Shown here: positions 52,667 through 61,386 of the stretch, piece by piece
Position numbering within the stretch: the first letter of the stretch is position 1
Layout of the letters: every line of letters begins with the position of its first letter
Origin: Crateriforma conspicua
Lineage (GTDB): Bacteria; Planctomycetota; Planctomycetia; Pirellulales; Pirellulaceae
Direction: 5' to 3'
Assembly: GCF_007752935.1 (NCBI RefSeq)
Contig: NZ_CP036319.1
Coordinates: 5,870,501 to 5,934,500 of the forward strand
DNA: 64,000 bases
Notes under the pieces: model-generated
The model's database searches: none
The model's input: the letters and a program-made list of their open reading frames with translations, nothing else
Told to the model about the DNA's origin: nothing
Program-made: the position numbers and the translations under genes

Positions 52667-53806
52667 ATGCCATCGGTTTCACCGTCCACCTTGCCGCCAT
52701 CGTTTGGATCTTTGCCCGCGATCGCATTGGCAACCTTGCTTTCATCAGGATGGCTTCCGAACGACGTCGCCGACGCCTCGGACGCTCGCCCCGTCCAGTT
52801 TGACCTACACCCGGTCGTCGCCGCGCACGCGGTCGACCCGAGCGATGCATCGGTCGTGCAGATTCAATTGAAAGTATCCTCGATCGTCCCGTCGATTGAT
52901 GATCGACCGATGGATCAATGGACGCTGCGGTTGATCCCACGCAACGATCGATTGGTCGTCCGAGACTATTCGCCACAAACATCCGGTGCCAGTCATCTGG
53001 ATGGATCGATCGACGTGAAAGTGACCGAGGAAGACAGCGAATCATTCGGACTTGCCAGCGTGGTCAGCTATGGTCCCGCCAGCGCCGATGCGGGCGTGGA
53101 CAACATCAACAAGACGATCGAATCACGATCATTCCGTGAACTTCCCCAACTGCGTGCGATCACAGCGGCGGGAACTATTCGACACGGGCGTGGCGTTTAC
53201 TACCAACTGCGCCATGACCGCCAACAGATCTTGGAAGGTGAAAAGTGCTTCACCGTGACCTACCAAGTCCCGAATGATTGGCAGGCCGGACTGTTCGACG
53301 TCTTCATCGAAGCCAAACGTCAAACGCGTCCGTTCGGTCGATTCGAGACCGTCGAAAGAACGGTTGCGACGCAGCACTTTACCGTCGCCGCGTATCGGCC
53401 AGAGAATCACGTTGCCAAAACGTGGGCGTACGATCTGTTCCATGCCGAGGCTGAACTTCGCAATGCCACGACGCATTGGCAACAGATGCGCAACCGGAGC
53501 AGTGGATTCCCCACGATGCTACAAAGCCTGGCATCGACCATGGATCATTTGGCCAACGCGCCCGATGGTGCCCGCCATCACGACCGCGACCAATGGCTGG
53601 ACGGTCTGTTGCAAGCCGACGTCGACCCTTACACCAATCCCGCCGTGCGTCGATTGCCGGTCGACCTACGCGTGCTGGCGATCGCGTACTGCGACAAACG
53701 CGACGAACTGTCGACGATTGAAACGCAGCCGGTCGTCACCCAGTCGTCACAAGCCGAGCGCCTGGTGTCCAATCAAATTGACGGGGCATCCGACCAAGCG
53801 AACTGA
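52667..53806 (+). CDS. Secreted protein of unknown function
   Basis: 379 residues, not recognised. An N-terminal signal is likely (SLPAIALATLLSSGWLPNDVADA). The first half is beta-rich (VVQIQLKVSSIVPSIDDRPMDQWTLRLIPRN, ITAAGTIRHGRGVYYQLRHDRQQILEGEKCFTVTYQVPNDW) and the second half helical (AKTWAYDLFHAEAELRNATTHWQQM, LQSLASTMDHLANAPDG). ATG 52667 follows GGAG by 9 bases; ATG 52652 and TTG 52586 are in the same frame but less likely. The gene may encode a periplasmic domain. Followed by an opposing small gene 16 bases later. Confidence 0.65.
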   Translation: MPSVSPSTLPPSFGSLPAIALATLLSSGWLPNDVADASDARPVQFDLHPVVAAHAVDPSDASVVQIQLKVSSIVPSIDDRPMDQWTLRLIPRNDRLVVRDYSPQTSGASHLDGSIDVKVTEEDSESFGLASVVSYGPASADAGVDNINKTIESRSFRELPQLRAITAAGTIRHGRGVYYQLRHDRQQILEGEKCFTVTYQVPNDWQAGLFDVFIEAKRQTRPFGRFETVERTVATQHFTVAAYRPENHVAKTWAYDLFHAEAELRNATTHWQQMRNRSSGFPTMLQSLASTMDHLANAPDGARHHDRDQWLDGLLQADVDPYTNPAVRRLPVDLRVLAIAYCDKRDELSTIETQPVVTQSSQAERLVSNQIDGASDQAN

Positions 53807-53822
53807 TACCGATGCCGTCGGT

Positions 53823-54125
53823 TCAGTTGTTACTGAAACCAAGTGCAAAGCTCAATTCACGTCCCAGCGGGTTTCGACGAAACTGCTCGTAACATTCGCC
53901 GCACAGATCGAAACTCTCGCGATGGCCGGTGGCGTTGTCATCACCGCAATCACACGGAGGTGCCGTTTCCAAGATCTCGTTCAATTCCGACAGATGATCG
54001 ACTTCGTCGCACAGCGGTGCGAACGACTCTTCGCGAACGGGTTTGATCTCCAGCTGGACCACAAACCGAACGTCGTCAATGGAATCAATTTCTCGTTTGC
54101 ATCGATCGCACGTGTAATGAATCAT
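53823..54125 (-). CDS. Small zinc-ribbon-like protein
   Basis: 100 residues, unnamed. It starts MIHYTCDRCKREID and has cysteine pairs CDRC, a CDCGDD group and CGECYEQF, arranged like a double zinc ribbon. The central acidic helix is EVDHLSELNEILE. Typical small planctomycete zinc-binding protein, likely cytosolic. ATG 54125 is used, matching the first Cys pair; a GTG-type extension upstream is unlikely. Function unknown. Confidence 0.75.
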   Translation of the reverse strand: MIHYTCDRCKREIDSIDDVRFVVQLEIKPVREESFAPLCDEVDHLSELNEILETAPPCDCGDDNATGHRESFDLCGECYEQFRRNPLGRELSFALGFSNN

Positions 54126-54286
54126 CGATGGCAGGTCCAACCGTGGGAATGAAAAGTTGGCGTCTGGGGCACGCCGGAAATGAAATCTCGGTGAATCCTA
54201 TGATTTCATATTAGTAGCAGCACGACGGCGATCGCAAGTCAGTTCGTGTGTTTCTGTGGGTGGCATTTTTGTGTCTTGACACCGCC

Positions 54287-55084
54287 TTAGCGATCCGTTT
54301 CAGCGTCGAGCGGCTTGGGCGTCAGTTCGATCAACATGCCCGGTAGGAAGTTCTCCTCCAGATCGTCCAGACTTCGTTCATCCAAAATCTTGAAGCCGAT
54401 CCCACGCGCCGTCGACTGTTCGCGCAAGCGTTTTATGGCTGACACGTTTCCATAGACGACAAGGCAACGTCCGCCAGGGCGCAATCGCTTAGGCAACCCT
54501 TGCAACAAAGAATCCATCAAAGCGAACCCCGGATCATAAAACGCATGATCCAGATCTTCATGAATGGTTCCATCTTCCCAAGGCGGATTCGACAGAATCA
54601 CGTCGAATGCTTCGTCACTACGAAGGACGTCAAAAGCCCCTTGCGACGATTTGGGCACCAATCGCAGCTGTAAATTTTTTTCCGTCTCCAGCATGGCCGC
54701 GTTGTATTTGGCGTTGGCGATGGCCGCCGGATTGACGTCGGTCGCCAGCACGGAATCAGCGCCGTTTTGCAAGCAGACGATCGCCAACAACCCGGTGCCG
54801 GTACCGATTTCCAGCACGTCGCGACCGTTCACCAAGTTGTCGTCGATGATCATTCGCCGCAAAGAAATCGTGTCATCGGGTTCCCAAAACACGTTTTCAA
54901 ATTGGACGATATCGCCGAACGCGACGTCGTCCATTTCCCAAACTTGGCGGACGACGTGATCGGTATCCAGATCGGTCCGATTCGGCCGACACCCCGTCGC
55001 AATCAGAACGAACGCGATAAAGACGGGTGCGATCCAATTGGTCGCGACGGCAAACCAAAAAAACGAATAAGCGTGGCGTAGCAT
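54287..55084 (-). CDS. Membrane-anchored SAM-dependent methyltransferase
   Basis: 265 residues from ATG 55084. An N-terminal hydrophobic segment (SFFWFAVATNWIAPVFIAFVLIATGCRPN) ends in a Cys that looks like a lipobox. A Rossmann-fold methyltransferase follows: motif I VLEIGTGTGLLAI, acidic D in VLATDVNPAAIANA, and motif IV DVILSNPPWEDG, the NPP[Y/W] signature of N- or Q-methyltransferases such as PrmB/HemK and RlmG-like enzymes. Target unknown; HemK family members modify release factors, but the membrane anchor is unusual for those. Possibly methylates a surface component. The membrane segment could also be misread from a nearby start. Confidence 0.82.
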   Translation of the reverse strand: MLRHAYSFFWFAVATNWIAPVFIAFVLIATGCRPNRTDLDTDHVVRQVWEMDDVAFGDIVQFENVFWEPDDTISLRRMIIDDNLVNGRDVLEIGTGTGLLAIVCLQNGADSVLATDVNPAAIANAKYNAAMLETEKNLQLRLVPKSSQGAFDVLRSDEAFDVILSNPPWEDGTIHEDLDHAFYDPGFALMDSLLQGLPKRLRPGGRCLVVYGNVSAIKRLREQSTARGIGFKILDERSLDDLEENFLPGMLIELTPKPLDAETDR

Positions 55085-55216
55085 ACGGTGCAATCGGACG
55101 GTTCACGATTTATCGGTAACACGAGTCGCAACCATCCGACGCAGGGATGATGCGACCGTTGAAACGTTACCGATAGTTTATCGGACCCCGAAGGCGAGCG
55201 TATGCCGGCGGGATTC

Positions 55217-56644
55217 CTAGCGAACGCGACACTTGAACCGCAGGATGGCCGATTCACCGACGGCAAGTTCGTCGCGAATGGTCCAAATCAGTTGCGCCGA
55301 TTCGACATCGTTCTGCACGACTTCGAAATCCGCTTCACAACTGGCCGATTGGCTGCCGTCGATGTAGGTCAATCGAGTCGTCAAATTGTCGGTCACCGTC
55401 ACATGGCTGACCGGACCGTCACCGACGTTGTCGACGCGAAGTGCGAACTCAACGATGTCGCCGGGTTGGGCGTGATGCTTGTCGGCAAACTTGCCGATCA
55501 CCAAACGGCCATCGCCAAAGTCATACTCGGTAAAGCCACGCGGCGTCTGCGAACGGTTCAACACCGGGGGCTTCAGGTCTTGGACGGCGACTTCCACCGA
55601 TTCTTCGATGGACCAAGCGATCGCGGCTGTCGCGGCTTGTTCCAACAAAGCCAGATCCGCGTCACGCAGTTCGGTCAAATCCAACACGCGAATGTTGGCC
55701 AAGACGGCAAACACGTCGGCGGTCAAGATCGGTTGCAACACCGCATCGACAGGAACACCACGGTTACGGTCACGCATCGCGTCGATCCGCCGGGCCGTAT
55801 CGGCCATACCGATTTCGGTGGTATCGGTGACGACCAAACCGGGTTGATCCAAGTTCATCCGTTCCGGACCCACGGGTTGGGCGACGCCGACCGCGCCGGT
55901 AACCCGTCCGCCTGCTGATGCACCGGTCACCCGGCGCACCGATGCGAAACGAGGTGCGTACAAGCAGACACGATTGCTTTCGGCGAATTCGATTTGTCCG
56001 TGACGATTTGTGAAGTGCACGACCGTGTCTTCGGGATCCAATGCCGCAATCGTGTCGTCTTGACGAAGGAACGCCTTGGCGTTGGCGTCACCGCCGTCGC
56101 ACAGGAATTCCTGCGGATCGATGCCATAAGCGTTGTACATCGCCGGCGGCGCGGCATAACCATGCGGCTGGCAAACCGCGCAAGCGTTGTTTCCGCACTC
56201 GGTACAGGCTTGGCCTGTCGCGCAAGCGTTGCACTGTCCGCAGGGCTGCCCCAGTGTCGACTGGCATTCATCCGCCTGCAAATCAGACAGCGAAGCGGTG
56301 TATCCGACTTGTCGCACATCAGCCGCCGTTTGAAGTTGATCCGCTGGCGACGAAGCGGAGATTCCCGCTGAAGCCGTCGCCGGCGTGTTCGTTGTCGGCG
56401 TTTTCATTGCCGGCGCGTTTGCAACGGGCGTGGCCGGTTGGCCCGATGATTGAGCTTGCGTTTCAGTCGCCGGCGAAAACATCCGCATGTTTTGGGGCAG
56501 GGCACAGCCGGTGGTCACGCAAGCAACAGCGCCACAGGCAACCCAGCGCAGCCACCGGCGCATTGCAGTTGTGCGGGATGCCGGTCGGCCGGAGATGCTA
56601 AGCCGTTCGTTGGCAGAATCGTTCATCGTCGGAAGCTTGATCAT
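55217..56644 (-). CDS. DUF11-domain lipoprotein with Cys-rich segment
   Basis: 475 residues. A lipobox (ACVTTGC, Cys47) follows a long N-terminal region. An Ala/Thr/Pro-rich linker leads to a patch with eight cysteines between 127 and 158 (CGQCNACATGQACTECGNNACAVC). Later comes a well-defined DUF11/CARDB-like beta-sandwich (KHHAQPGDIVEFALRVDNVGDGPVSHVTVTDNLTTRLTYIDGS). The protein is likely attached to the outer membrane and extends outward. The ATG at 56644 overlaps the stop of the upstream gene (ATGA), so the two are translationally coupled. Similar Cys-rich patches occur in the two porins. Confidence 0.85.
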   Translation of the reverse strand: MIKLPTMNDSANERLSISGRPASRTTAMRRWLRWVACGAVACVTTGCALPQNMRMFSPATETQAQSSGQPATPVANAPAMKTPTTNTPATASAGISASSPADQLQTAADVRQVGYTASLSDLQADECQSTLGQPCGQCNACATGQACTECGNNACAVCQPHGYAAPPAMYNAYGIDPQEFLCDGGDANAKAFLRQDDTIAALDPEDTVVHFTNRHGQIEFAESNRVCLYAPRFASVRRVTGASAGGRVTGAVGVAQPVGPERMNLDQPGLVVTDTTEIGMADTARRIDAMRDRNRGVPVDAVLQPILTADVFAVLANIRVLDLTELRDADLALLEQAATAAIAWSIEESVEVAVQDLKPPVLNRSQTPRGFTEYDFGDGRLVIGKFADKHHAQPGDIVEFALRVDNVGDGPVSHVTVTDNLTTRLTYIDGSQSASCEADFEVVQNDVESAQLIWTIRDELAVGESAILRFKCRVR

Positions 56645-57411
56645 GGAACGGGTTCGACTTCGGGCTGATAGATCGGCGCCCAGGTCGGATCACCGAAAAA
56701 GAACTGAGGCGCCAAGACGGGCGATGACGGCGGTGCCAGCGTTCCGATGCGAACGATGGCAACCGGGCGTCCGAATCGATCGGCGACTTCCAACGGATCA
56801 TGCGGCAGCCCGACGTCGATGACGCGTCCGGTGTCCGGCTTTTCTTGTTCGGCGAACGCGGTTTGTGGGTCTTCCAGATAGATCACCTTGGTCACCATCC
56901 GGCCGGCCATGGCTTCGTCGATATCGGCTCGGTCCAAGACGATTTGGATCGGATAGGTCGTTTCCAATCCCGGCGGCGGATACGTCCGATCGATCACTTC
57001 GACACTGGGGTACAGTTCGGCGCCTTCGGCATCGGGCAATCCCGTCATTCGCATCCGATAGACACGGCCGATTTGCAATCCCGCCATCAAGTGGTCTTCG
57101 GACGAAACAAACGTGCCGCCTTGGCTAAGTGCGAATTGCACTCCATCGGGTCCGGTGAAAGCGACCGGTTGAAAGTAGCCGGCGATCGGACCGTGGCCCA
57201 AACTGCGGCCGTAACCGATCATGCCAGGCTGCGCATCGGCGCTGAACACACGATGCTGTCCGGCCGACGACAAGTATTGCGACGGATCGGTCGCGTTTGC
57301 GTCCAGGCCAATCGCCCCCAAACTGAACAAGCAAACGATCCCCGCGGCCCAACAGCGGATGCCGCCGCGGCGACGATCCGTGTCGCGATGCTGACTGATG
57401 TCGTGGTGCAT
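56641..57411 (-). CDS. Secreted paralog of the 57555 lipoprotein (unknown function)
   Basis: 256 residues. A Sec-like signal (GGIRCWAAGIVCLFSLGAIGLDANA) is followed by a module resembling the middle of the 57555-58898 protein: VYRMRMTGLPDAEGAELYPSVEVID, DEAMAGRMVTKVIYLEDPQ, then RFGRPVAIVRIGTLA. ATG 57411 with GGGACTGGG upstream is used; upstream frame contains no convincing sequence. Function unknown; a structural envelope or adhesin component is inferred from secretion and paralogy. It precedes the DUF11 gene with a 4-base overlap, and a terminator at 57483 separates it from the 57555 gene. Confidence 0.8.
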   Translation of the reverse strand: MHHDISQHRDTDRRRGGIRCWAAGIVCLFSLGAIGLDANATDPSQYLSSAGQHRVFSADAQPGMIGYGRSLGHGPIAGYFQPVAFTGPDGVQFALSQGGTFVSSEDHLMAGLQIGRVYRMRMTGLPDAEGAELYPSVEVIDRTYPPPGLETTYPIQIVLDRADIDEAMAGRMVTKVIYLEDPQTAFAEQEKPDTGRVIDVGLPHDPLEVADRFGRPVAIVRIGTLAPPSSPVLAPQFFFGDPTWAPIYQPEVEPVP

Positions 57412-57482
57412 CCCAGTCCCTTGTGTCTCGTGGCCGAAGCGAATCATTCTGCTGGGCCGATCAAGCATCATTTCGATTGGAT

Positions 57483-57521
57483 AAAAAAACGCGGCGTAGC
57501 GGTCGATCGCCACACCGCGTT
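57483..57521 (-). terminator. Intrinsic terminator after the 57555 lipoprotein gene
   Basis: On the minus strand AACGCGGTGTGGCGATCG folds back on its complementary GCTACGCCGCGT, followed by seven T residues, about 35 bases past the stop. Confidence 0.8.
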
Positions 57522-57554
57522 GATTCGGTTGTCAGTTGAACTGTCTAGCCAGGG

Positions 57555-58898
57555 TTACTGGTTGCAGTTCGGATCCACTTCTTGGCTGGCTTTGTAGTGC
57601 AGCGGTCGACCGGCAGGCATACCGGGGTGGATGTTCTGTTCGGTGATCCGCACGCGGCTGACCGGGTTCGGATAACTCATACCGGGTTGCTGACGCACGT
57701 TCATCTTCAGGTGTTCCACCGGTCGCGGAATGTGCATCGGCGTGTGGTTCTTGATGGTGTGCTTCTTCAAGCCCGCCGGTGCACCCAACGGAATGTGGGG
57801 CGGTCCGGGCAATCCGATCGGCGTTCCGGTCATCGGCATGCCGTATTGCGGTGCGTTGTAACCGGCGACCATGCCGGGCAGCGACGGTGCAGTCGGGGCA
57901 CAGGTGCCGTCGGCCGAACATCCACAGCCATCGGTCATGGCCGGTGCAAACGGAGCAGGCAATCCGGCAATCGGGGCACCCACGCCGGGTCCGCCGAAGC
58001 CGCCGGCCGATCCGCCAGCCATTTCGATGTCTTTGTCACCCAAGCGGATGATGGCAAGGATCGAACCACGGTTGTCCGCTTCGACGATCGGGTCGATGCC
58101 CGGATCCAATCGAGTGCTGACCAACGTATCGATACCGGCCAGAGCGGGACCTTGGAATTCCGGATCCGGCAGATAGATGACCTTGGTCACAAAGTTGCCG
58201 GTCAAGACTTGGTCAAAGTCTTCGTCGGTGAACTGCAGCGGGATCGAATTGTGCGCCAGGTAAGCACCGGTTCGGGGATTACCGTAGGCCAATTCAACGG
58301 TCGGATACAGTTCGACGCCTTCGCGTCCGGGAATGTTCGTCAGCTTCAGACGATACAGTCCGCCTTGCGGAAAGTTCTGGCGTGCCGGAACGATCAGCGG
58401 TTCGCTGTCGAACATGCCGGCACCGCTGGCGTCATATCGGACCTGCATCCCATCGGGACGTCCGAAAGTGACTTGAACGGTCGCGGGCACGGGCATCGGC
58501 ATGACCGGGCCGCCGCCCATCATGACGCCGCCGCCTTGTGGGATGTTGGTGCCGCCGATGCCGCACAGGCCGGGGCCCGGTGCGGGACCACAGCCGGCCG
58601 GACCGCATTCGGATCCGACGTTGTAGCTGGCTTGGGCAATCGTGCCGTTGCTGCTGTCTTCAATTTTGGCCAAGTTCGCGGCAGCATTGTTTTCACTGGC
58701 TGCCAATGCGGGTCCCGGTGCCGGTGCGGTGGCACCATACATCGGTGGTGCCAACACGCCGGGGCCGGGGCCGCCGACGCCCGGACCGGGCTGCATCAAC
58801 CGCTGCTCGGGCGGCAGGTTGTGGCGAACCGGCACGCATCCGGTGGCGAGCACCGCCGCGGCCGCCAGCAGCGACAAATGGGTGACGGATCGTTTCAT
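57555..58898 (-). CDS. Pro/Gly-rich lipoprotein, YPTVE-type module
   Basis: 447 residues. A lipobox (AVLATGC, Cys21) is followed by a Pro/Gly/Ala-rich region with several Cys (SECGPAGCGPAPGPGLCG). A structured module shares with the 56641 protein LYRLKLTNIPGREGVELYPTVELAYG and NFVTKVIYLPDPEF, DNRGSILAIIRLGDKDIEM. A C-terminal extension is His/Met/Pro-rich (KKHTIKNHTPMHIPRP). The start ATG 58898 follows GGGGGGA; a long open frame upstream is not coding-like. Lipid-anchored surface protein of unknown role. It and the next genes form an apparent secreted-protein cluster. Confidence 0.82.
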   Translation of the reverse strand: MKRSVTHLSLLAAAAVLATGCVPVRHNLPPEQRLMQPGPGVGGPGPGVLAPPMYGATAPAPGPALAASENNAAANLAKIEDSSNGTIAQASYNVGSECGPAGCGPAPGPGLCGIGGTNIPQGGGVMMGGGPVMPMPVPATVQVTFGRPDGMQVRYDASGAGMFDSEPLIVPARQNFPQGGLYRLKLTNIPGREGVELYPTVELAYGNPRTGAYLAHNSIPLQFTDEDFDQVLTGNFVTKVIYLPDPEFQGPALAGIDTLVSTRLDPGIDPIVEADNRGSILAIIRLGDKDIEMAGGSAGGFGGPGVGAPIAGLPAPFAPAMTDGCGCSADGTCAPTAPSLPGMVAGYNAPQYGMPMTGTPIGLPGPPHIPLGAPAGLKKHTIKNHTPMHIPRPVEHLKMNVRQQPGMSYPNPVSRVRITEQNIHPGMPAGRPLHYKASQEVDPNCNQ

Positions 58899-59139
58899 CA
58901 TTTCCCCCCGATAAATCGGTTTCAGTTCCTTGGGTCGCAGCCGAAGCCGCTCGCGTTGACGCACACGTCCATCCATGAATCGCGAGCCACGTCGGTGGTG
59001 ACAATGGTGTGAATCTGATCCGGCTGGACTTGAGGGCGAAGGAATCACTAACCTCCACCGACGCATCACAGACCGGCTGCTTGGGACAGCATCGGCATCA
59101 AGCCCGCGGTTTCTTTGATAAAACCGGCACAACCGCCCC

Positions 59140-60225
59140 ATGAAGATCCATCCGCACAGAAGTCATGACGCTGATGACCGGTCCATGAAACACGGATCAG
59201 TTTCACCGATGCGCATCGCATACCGGATTTGGCTCGTATTCGCCGCTGTCGGAATCGTTTGGGTGACGCCGGCTTCTTCGCGTGCCGCCGAAAATGCACC
59301 GGCCACGTCGCTGGCGTATCCGGTCGCCCGCGCCGGCACCGAAGATGTGCCGGCGGGCGTCCGCCACCGCTCCGACCCAGGTGCGACCAAAGTCATCGAT
59401 CAAGTGCTGAAGCGTTTGATGTACGGACCGGCCTTCAACGCACAGATCCGCAAACGCGTTTGGACCTCCGGACGCGAAGTCATCGGCGTCGGTCTGTACG
59501 AACAAGCGGGGCAGGGCACCGGTCACTACAACCTGCAAGTCACCATGCACGACGGGGCGGGCAAACACACGTTGCAACAAATCAGCGACGGCCGCCTGGC
59601 GTGGACCCGAACCGAGATCGCCGGCAGTGTGGTTTTGAAACGGGTCGACGTACGCATCCTGCAACAACGCATCCGCGACGCCGACATCCAAGTCGATCCG
59701 GCACCCCATTTGGTCGTCGGCGGCTTGGTCGAATTGGTCGAATCAATTCAACGCGACTACGACCTGACGCTGCAATCCGGCAAATTCAAACTGAAATCCA
59801 GCCAGGACGATGGCGACGACGAACAGACGTTCCTGGTGCTCAGCGGTGAACTGAAAAGTGAAGTCCGAGAAACCATTTTGAAATCCAGCGGCCGCGACCA
59901 ATGGCCATCCTTGTGCCCGACATCGATGCGGATGCTGATTGCCACCCAAGGCGACACACAAACGGACTTCGGGCGTGGTCTGCCCCGACGCATCTATTTC
60001 TTCAGTGATCCGCCACCGGCGGAAACGAAAGAGGGTGAAGCCGCACCCGCCACAGCACCCGACGCCAACGTCGCAGCACCGGGTCATTTGATCAGCCTGA
60101 TCGAACTGTACGCGCTCAAGCCGATCACAGCGCCGTCGCCGGACCGGTTCAGCTTTGAAAGCCAAGACCAAAACAACCACTACGTCAACGAAACGCAGCG
60201 TTACCTGAATCGCTACGGGTTGTGA
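59140..60225 (+). CDS. Secreted protein, possible LolA-like fold
   Basis: 361 residues, not recognised. An N-terminal signal (AYRIWLVFAAVGIVWVTPASSRAAE) suggests that the real start may be ATG 59209 (MRIAYRIW). The mature part has beta-strands with alternating charged residues, e.g. GLYEQAGQGTGHYNLQVTMHDG, HTLQQISDGRLAWTRTEI, LKSSQDDGDDEQTFLVLSGELKS, and a Tyr-rich ending (NNHYVNETQRYLNRYGL). The strand pattern and the DGR-LAW sequence recall LolA/LolB-type lipoprotein carriers, but this is only a guess. Transcribed opposite to the surrounding secreted-protein genes. Confidence 0.65.
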   Translation: MKIHPHRSHDADDRSMKHGSVSPMRIAYRIWLVFAAVGIVWVTPASSRAAENAPATSLAYPVARAGTEDVPAGVRHRSDPGATKVIDQVLKRLMYGPAFNAQIRKRVWTSGREVIGVGLYEQAGQGTGHYNLQVTMHDGAGKHTLQQISDGRLAWTRTEIAGSVVLKRVDVRILQQRIRDADIQVDPAPHLVVGGLVELVESIQRDYDLTLQSGKFKLKSSQDDGDDEQTFLVLSGELKSEVRETILKSSGRDQWPSLCPTSMRMLIATQGDTQTDFGRGLPRRIYFFSDPPPAETKEGEAAPATAPDANVAAPGHLISLIELYALKPITAPSPDRFSFESQDQNNHYVNETQRYLNRYGL

Positions 60226-60264
60226 ACGTCGATTGGGATATCGCCGCCATGCGATAATGCCACG

Positions 60265-60306
60265 AAAAAACGGCGAAGCATCGCGATGCTGCGATGCCCC
60301 GCCGTC
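60265..60306 (-). terminator. Intrinsic terminator of the repeat-protein gene
   Basis: On the minus strand ACGGCGGGGCATCGC folds with GCGATGCTTCGCCGT and is followed by six T residues, about 40 bases past the stop of the gene at 60347. Confidence 0.85.
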
Positions 60307-60346
60307 GGGAACCGATTCAAGTGGTTGATTCGTTGTTCGTCCTGGA

Positions 60347-61045
60347 TCAGGGACCGAAGTGGTAAGCGTTGCTGATGCTTTGGCCGCCGAAGATGGCTCC
60401 CGCGTTGGCCGATGCGCCGGAGGATCGGAAGCCGCCAACGCCCACGCTGTAGGCACCGCTGTTGCTGATCGCACGGCCGCCGAACATTGCATTGGATCGT
60501 GCTGATCCGTTGGCCACCCCGACGCCGTAGTCGACGGCGCTGATGGCGGTGTTGTTGGCCACCGCACGTCCGCCCCAGCGTCCGCGAGCAACCGCACTTC
60601 CGTTGGCGATCGAAACGCCGCCGGTCGTGAACGCACCACTCATGCTGTTGGCACTGGCATTGCCATACGCCCGAGCCGAATCGTTGGCGATGGCGGTGCC
60701 GTAGTTCGACGCGGCAATCGCGTTGCTGTTGGACCGTGCGTTCCAGCCGTTGGCGACGCTGCGACCGTTGGCGATCGCCACGCCACCGTTGCTGGCGGCG
60801 ATCGCGTTGCCCGTCGCACGTCCGCCGTTGTATCCCGAACCGGTCATCCGTGCATTGGCGTATCCGCCGTTGGATGCCGCGGCCGATGCGTTCAATCGGA
60901 CGTTTCCGCTGCCCGATGCCGACGACCGGGCGACACCGCCGGTGGAGTAAGCACTGGATGTAACTTGAGCCGATGCGTCGTCGGCGACGATCGAGACGGT
61001 GGTGGCGGCGGCAAGGATCGCGAAGGTTTTGAAGAAGCGTTTCAT
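60347..61045 (-). CDS. Secreted protein made of ~30-residue Ala/Asn/Gly repeats
   Basis: 232 residues, function unknown. A signal peptide (MKRFFKTFAILAAATTVSIV) is followed by a highly repetitive sequence. About five units of 28-31 residues share a pattern like G-V-A-I-A-N-G-S-A-R-x-x-x, with GGRA or NAIAAS: GVAIANGRSVANGW, GTAIANDSARAYGN, GVSIANGSAVARGR, GVGVANGSARSNAM. Ala, Asn, Gly and Ser dominate and there are no cysteines. This is consistent with a beta-solenoid or fibrous surface protein. The start is ATG 61045, with AGGAG about 12 bases upstream; an upstream open frame looks non-coding. Own terminator follows. Confidence 0.82.
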   Translation of the reverse strand: MKRFFKTFAILAAATTVSIVADDASAQVTSSAYSTGGVARSSASGSGNVRLNASAAASNGGYANARMTGSGYNGGRATGNAIAASNGGVAIANGRSVANGWNARSNSNAIAASNYGTAIANDSARAYGNASANSMSGAFTTGGVSIANGSAVARGRWGGRAVANNTAISAVDYGVGVANGSARSNAMFGGRAISNSGAYSVGVGGFRSSGASANAGAIFGGQSISNAYHFGP

Positions 61046-61386
61046 CGGTCGGTGACTCCTGATGGTTCTGTCCGACACTGCGGACAAATCTGAAATGGTG
61101 AAGTTGCGGCCGCGACTATCGTTTGTCGCCGGCCCACGTTTCACACAGCGGGCGCGAAACTCCCAAGGGGACAAACCTTTTTGATTTTTTGTGCCATGCT
61201 GATCTGCATGGCGTTTGACCATCACATCCGGCACGCGAAGCCCCGAGCAAGACGCTGACCCAACGAAAAAAGGCCGATGCCGTGTCCTTCCCTTATTTGG
61301 GCAAGACACGACACCGGCCGATGAACGTCCGACCGTGATGGCGGACGGTGATTGGTCGATTGGGGTGTGCGTTCGTTGATATCGAA
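61046..61386. other. Intergenic stretch between the repeat protein and PDZ gene
   Basis: About 340 bases. It contains the terminator of the PDZ gene at 61266-61319 and a sequence CAAGGGGACAAACC near 61168 related to the AAGGGGAC motifs elsewhere. No gene is evident. Confidence 0.45.
61266..61319 (-). terminator. Intrinsic terminator after the PDZ gene
   Basis: On the minus strand GGCCGGTGTCGTGTC and GACACGGCATCGGCC form a 15-base imperfect stem followed by six T residues, about 70 bases past the stop. Confidence 0.85.
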
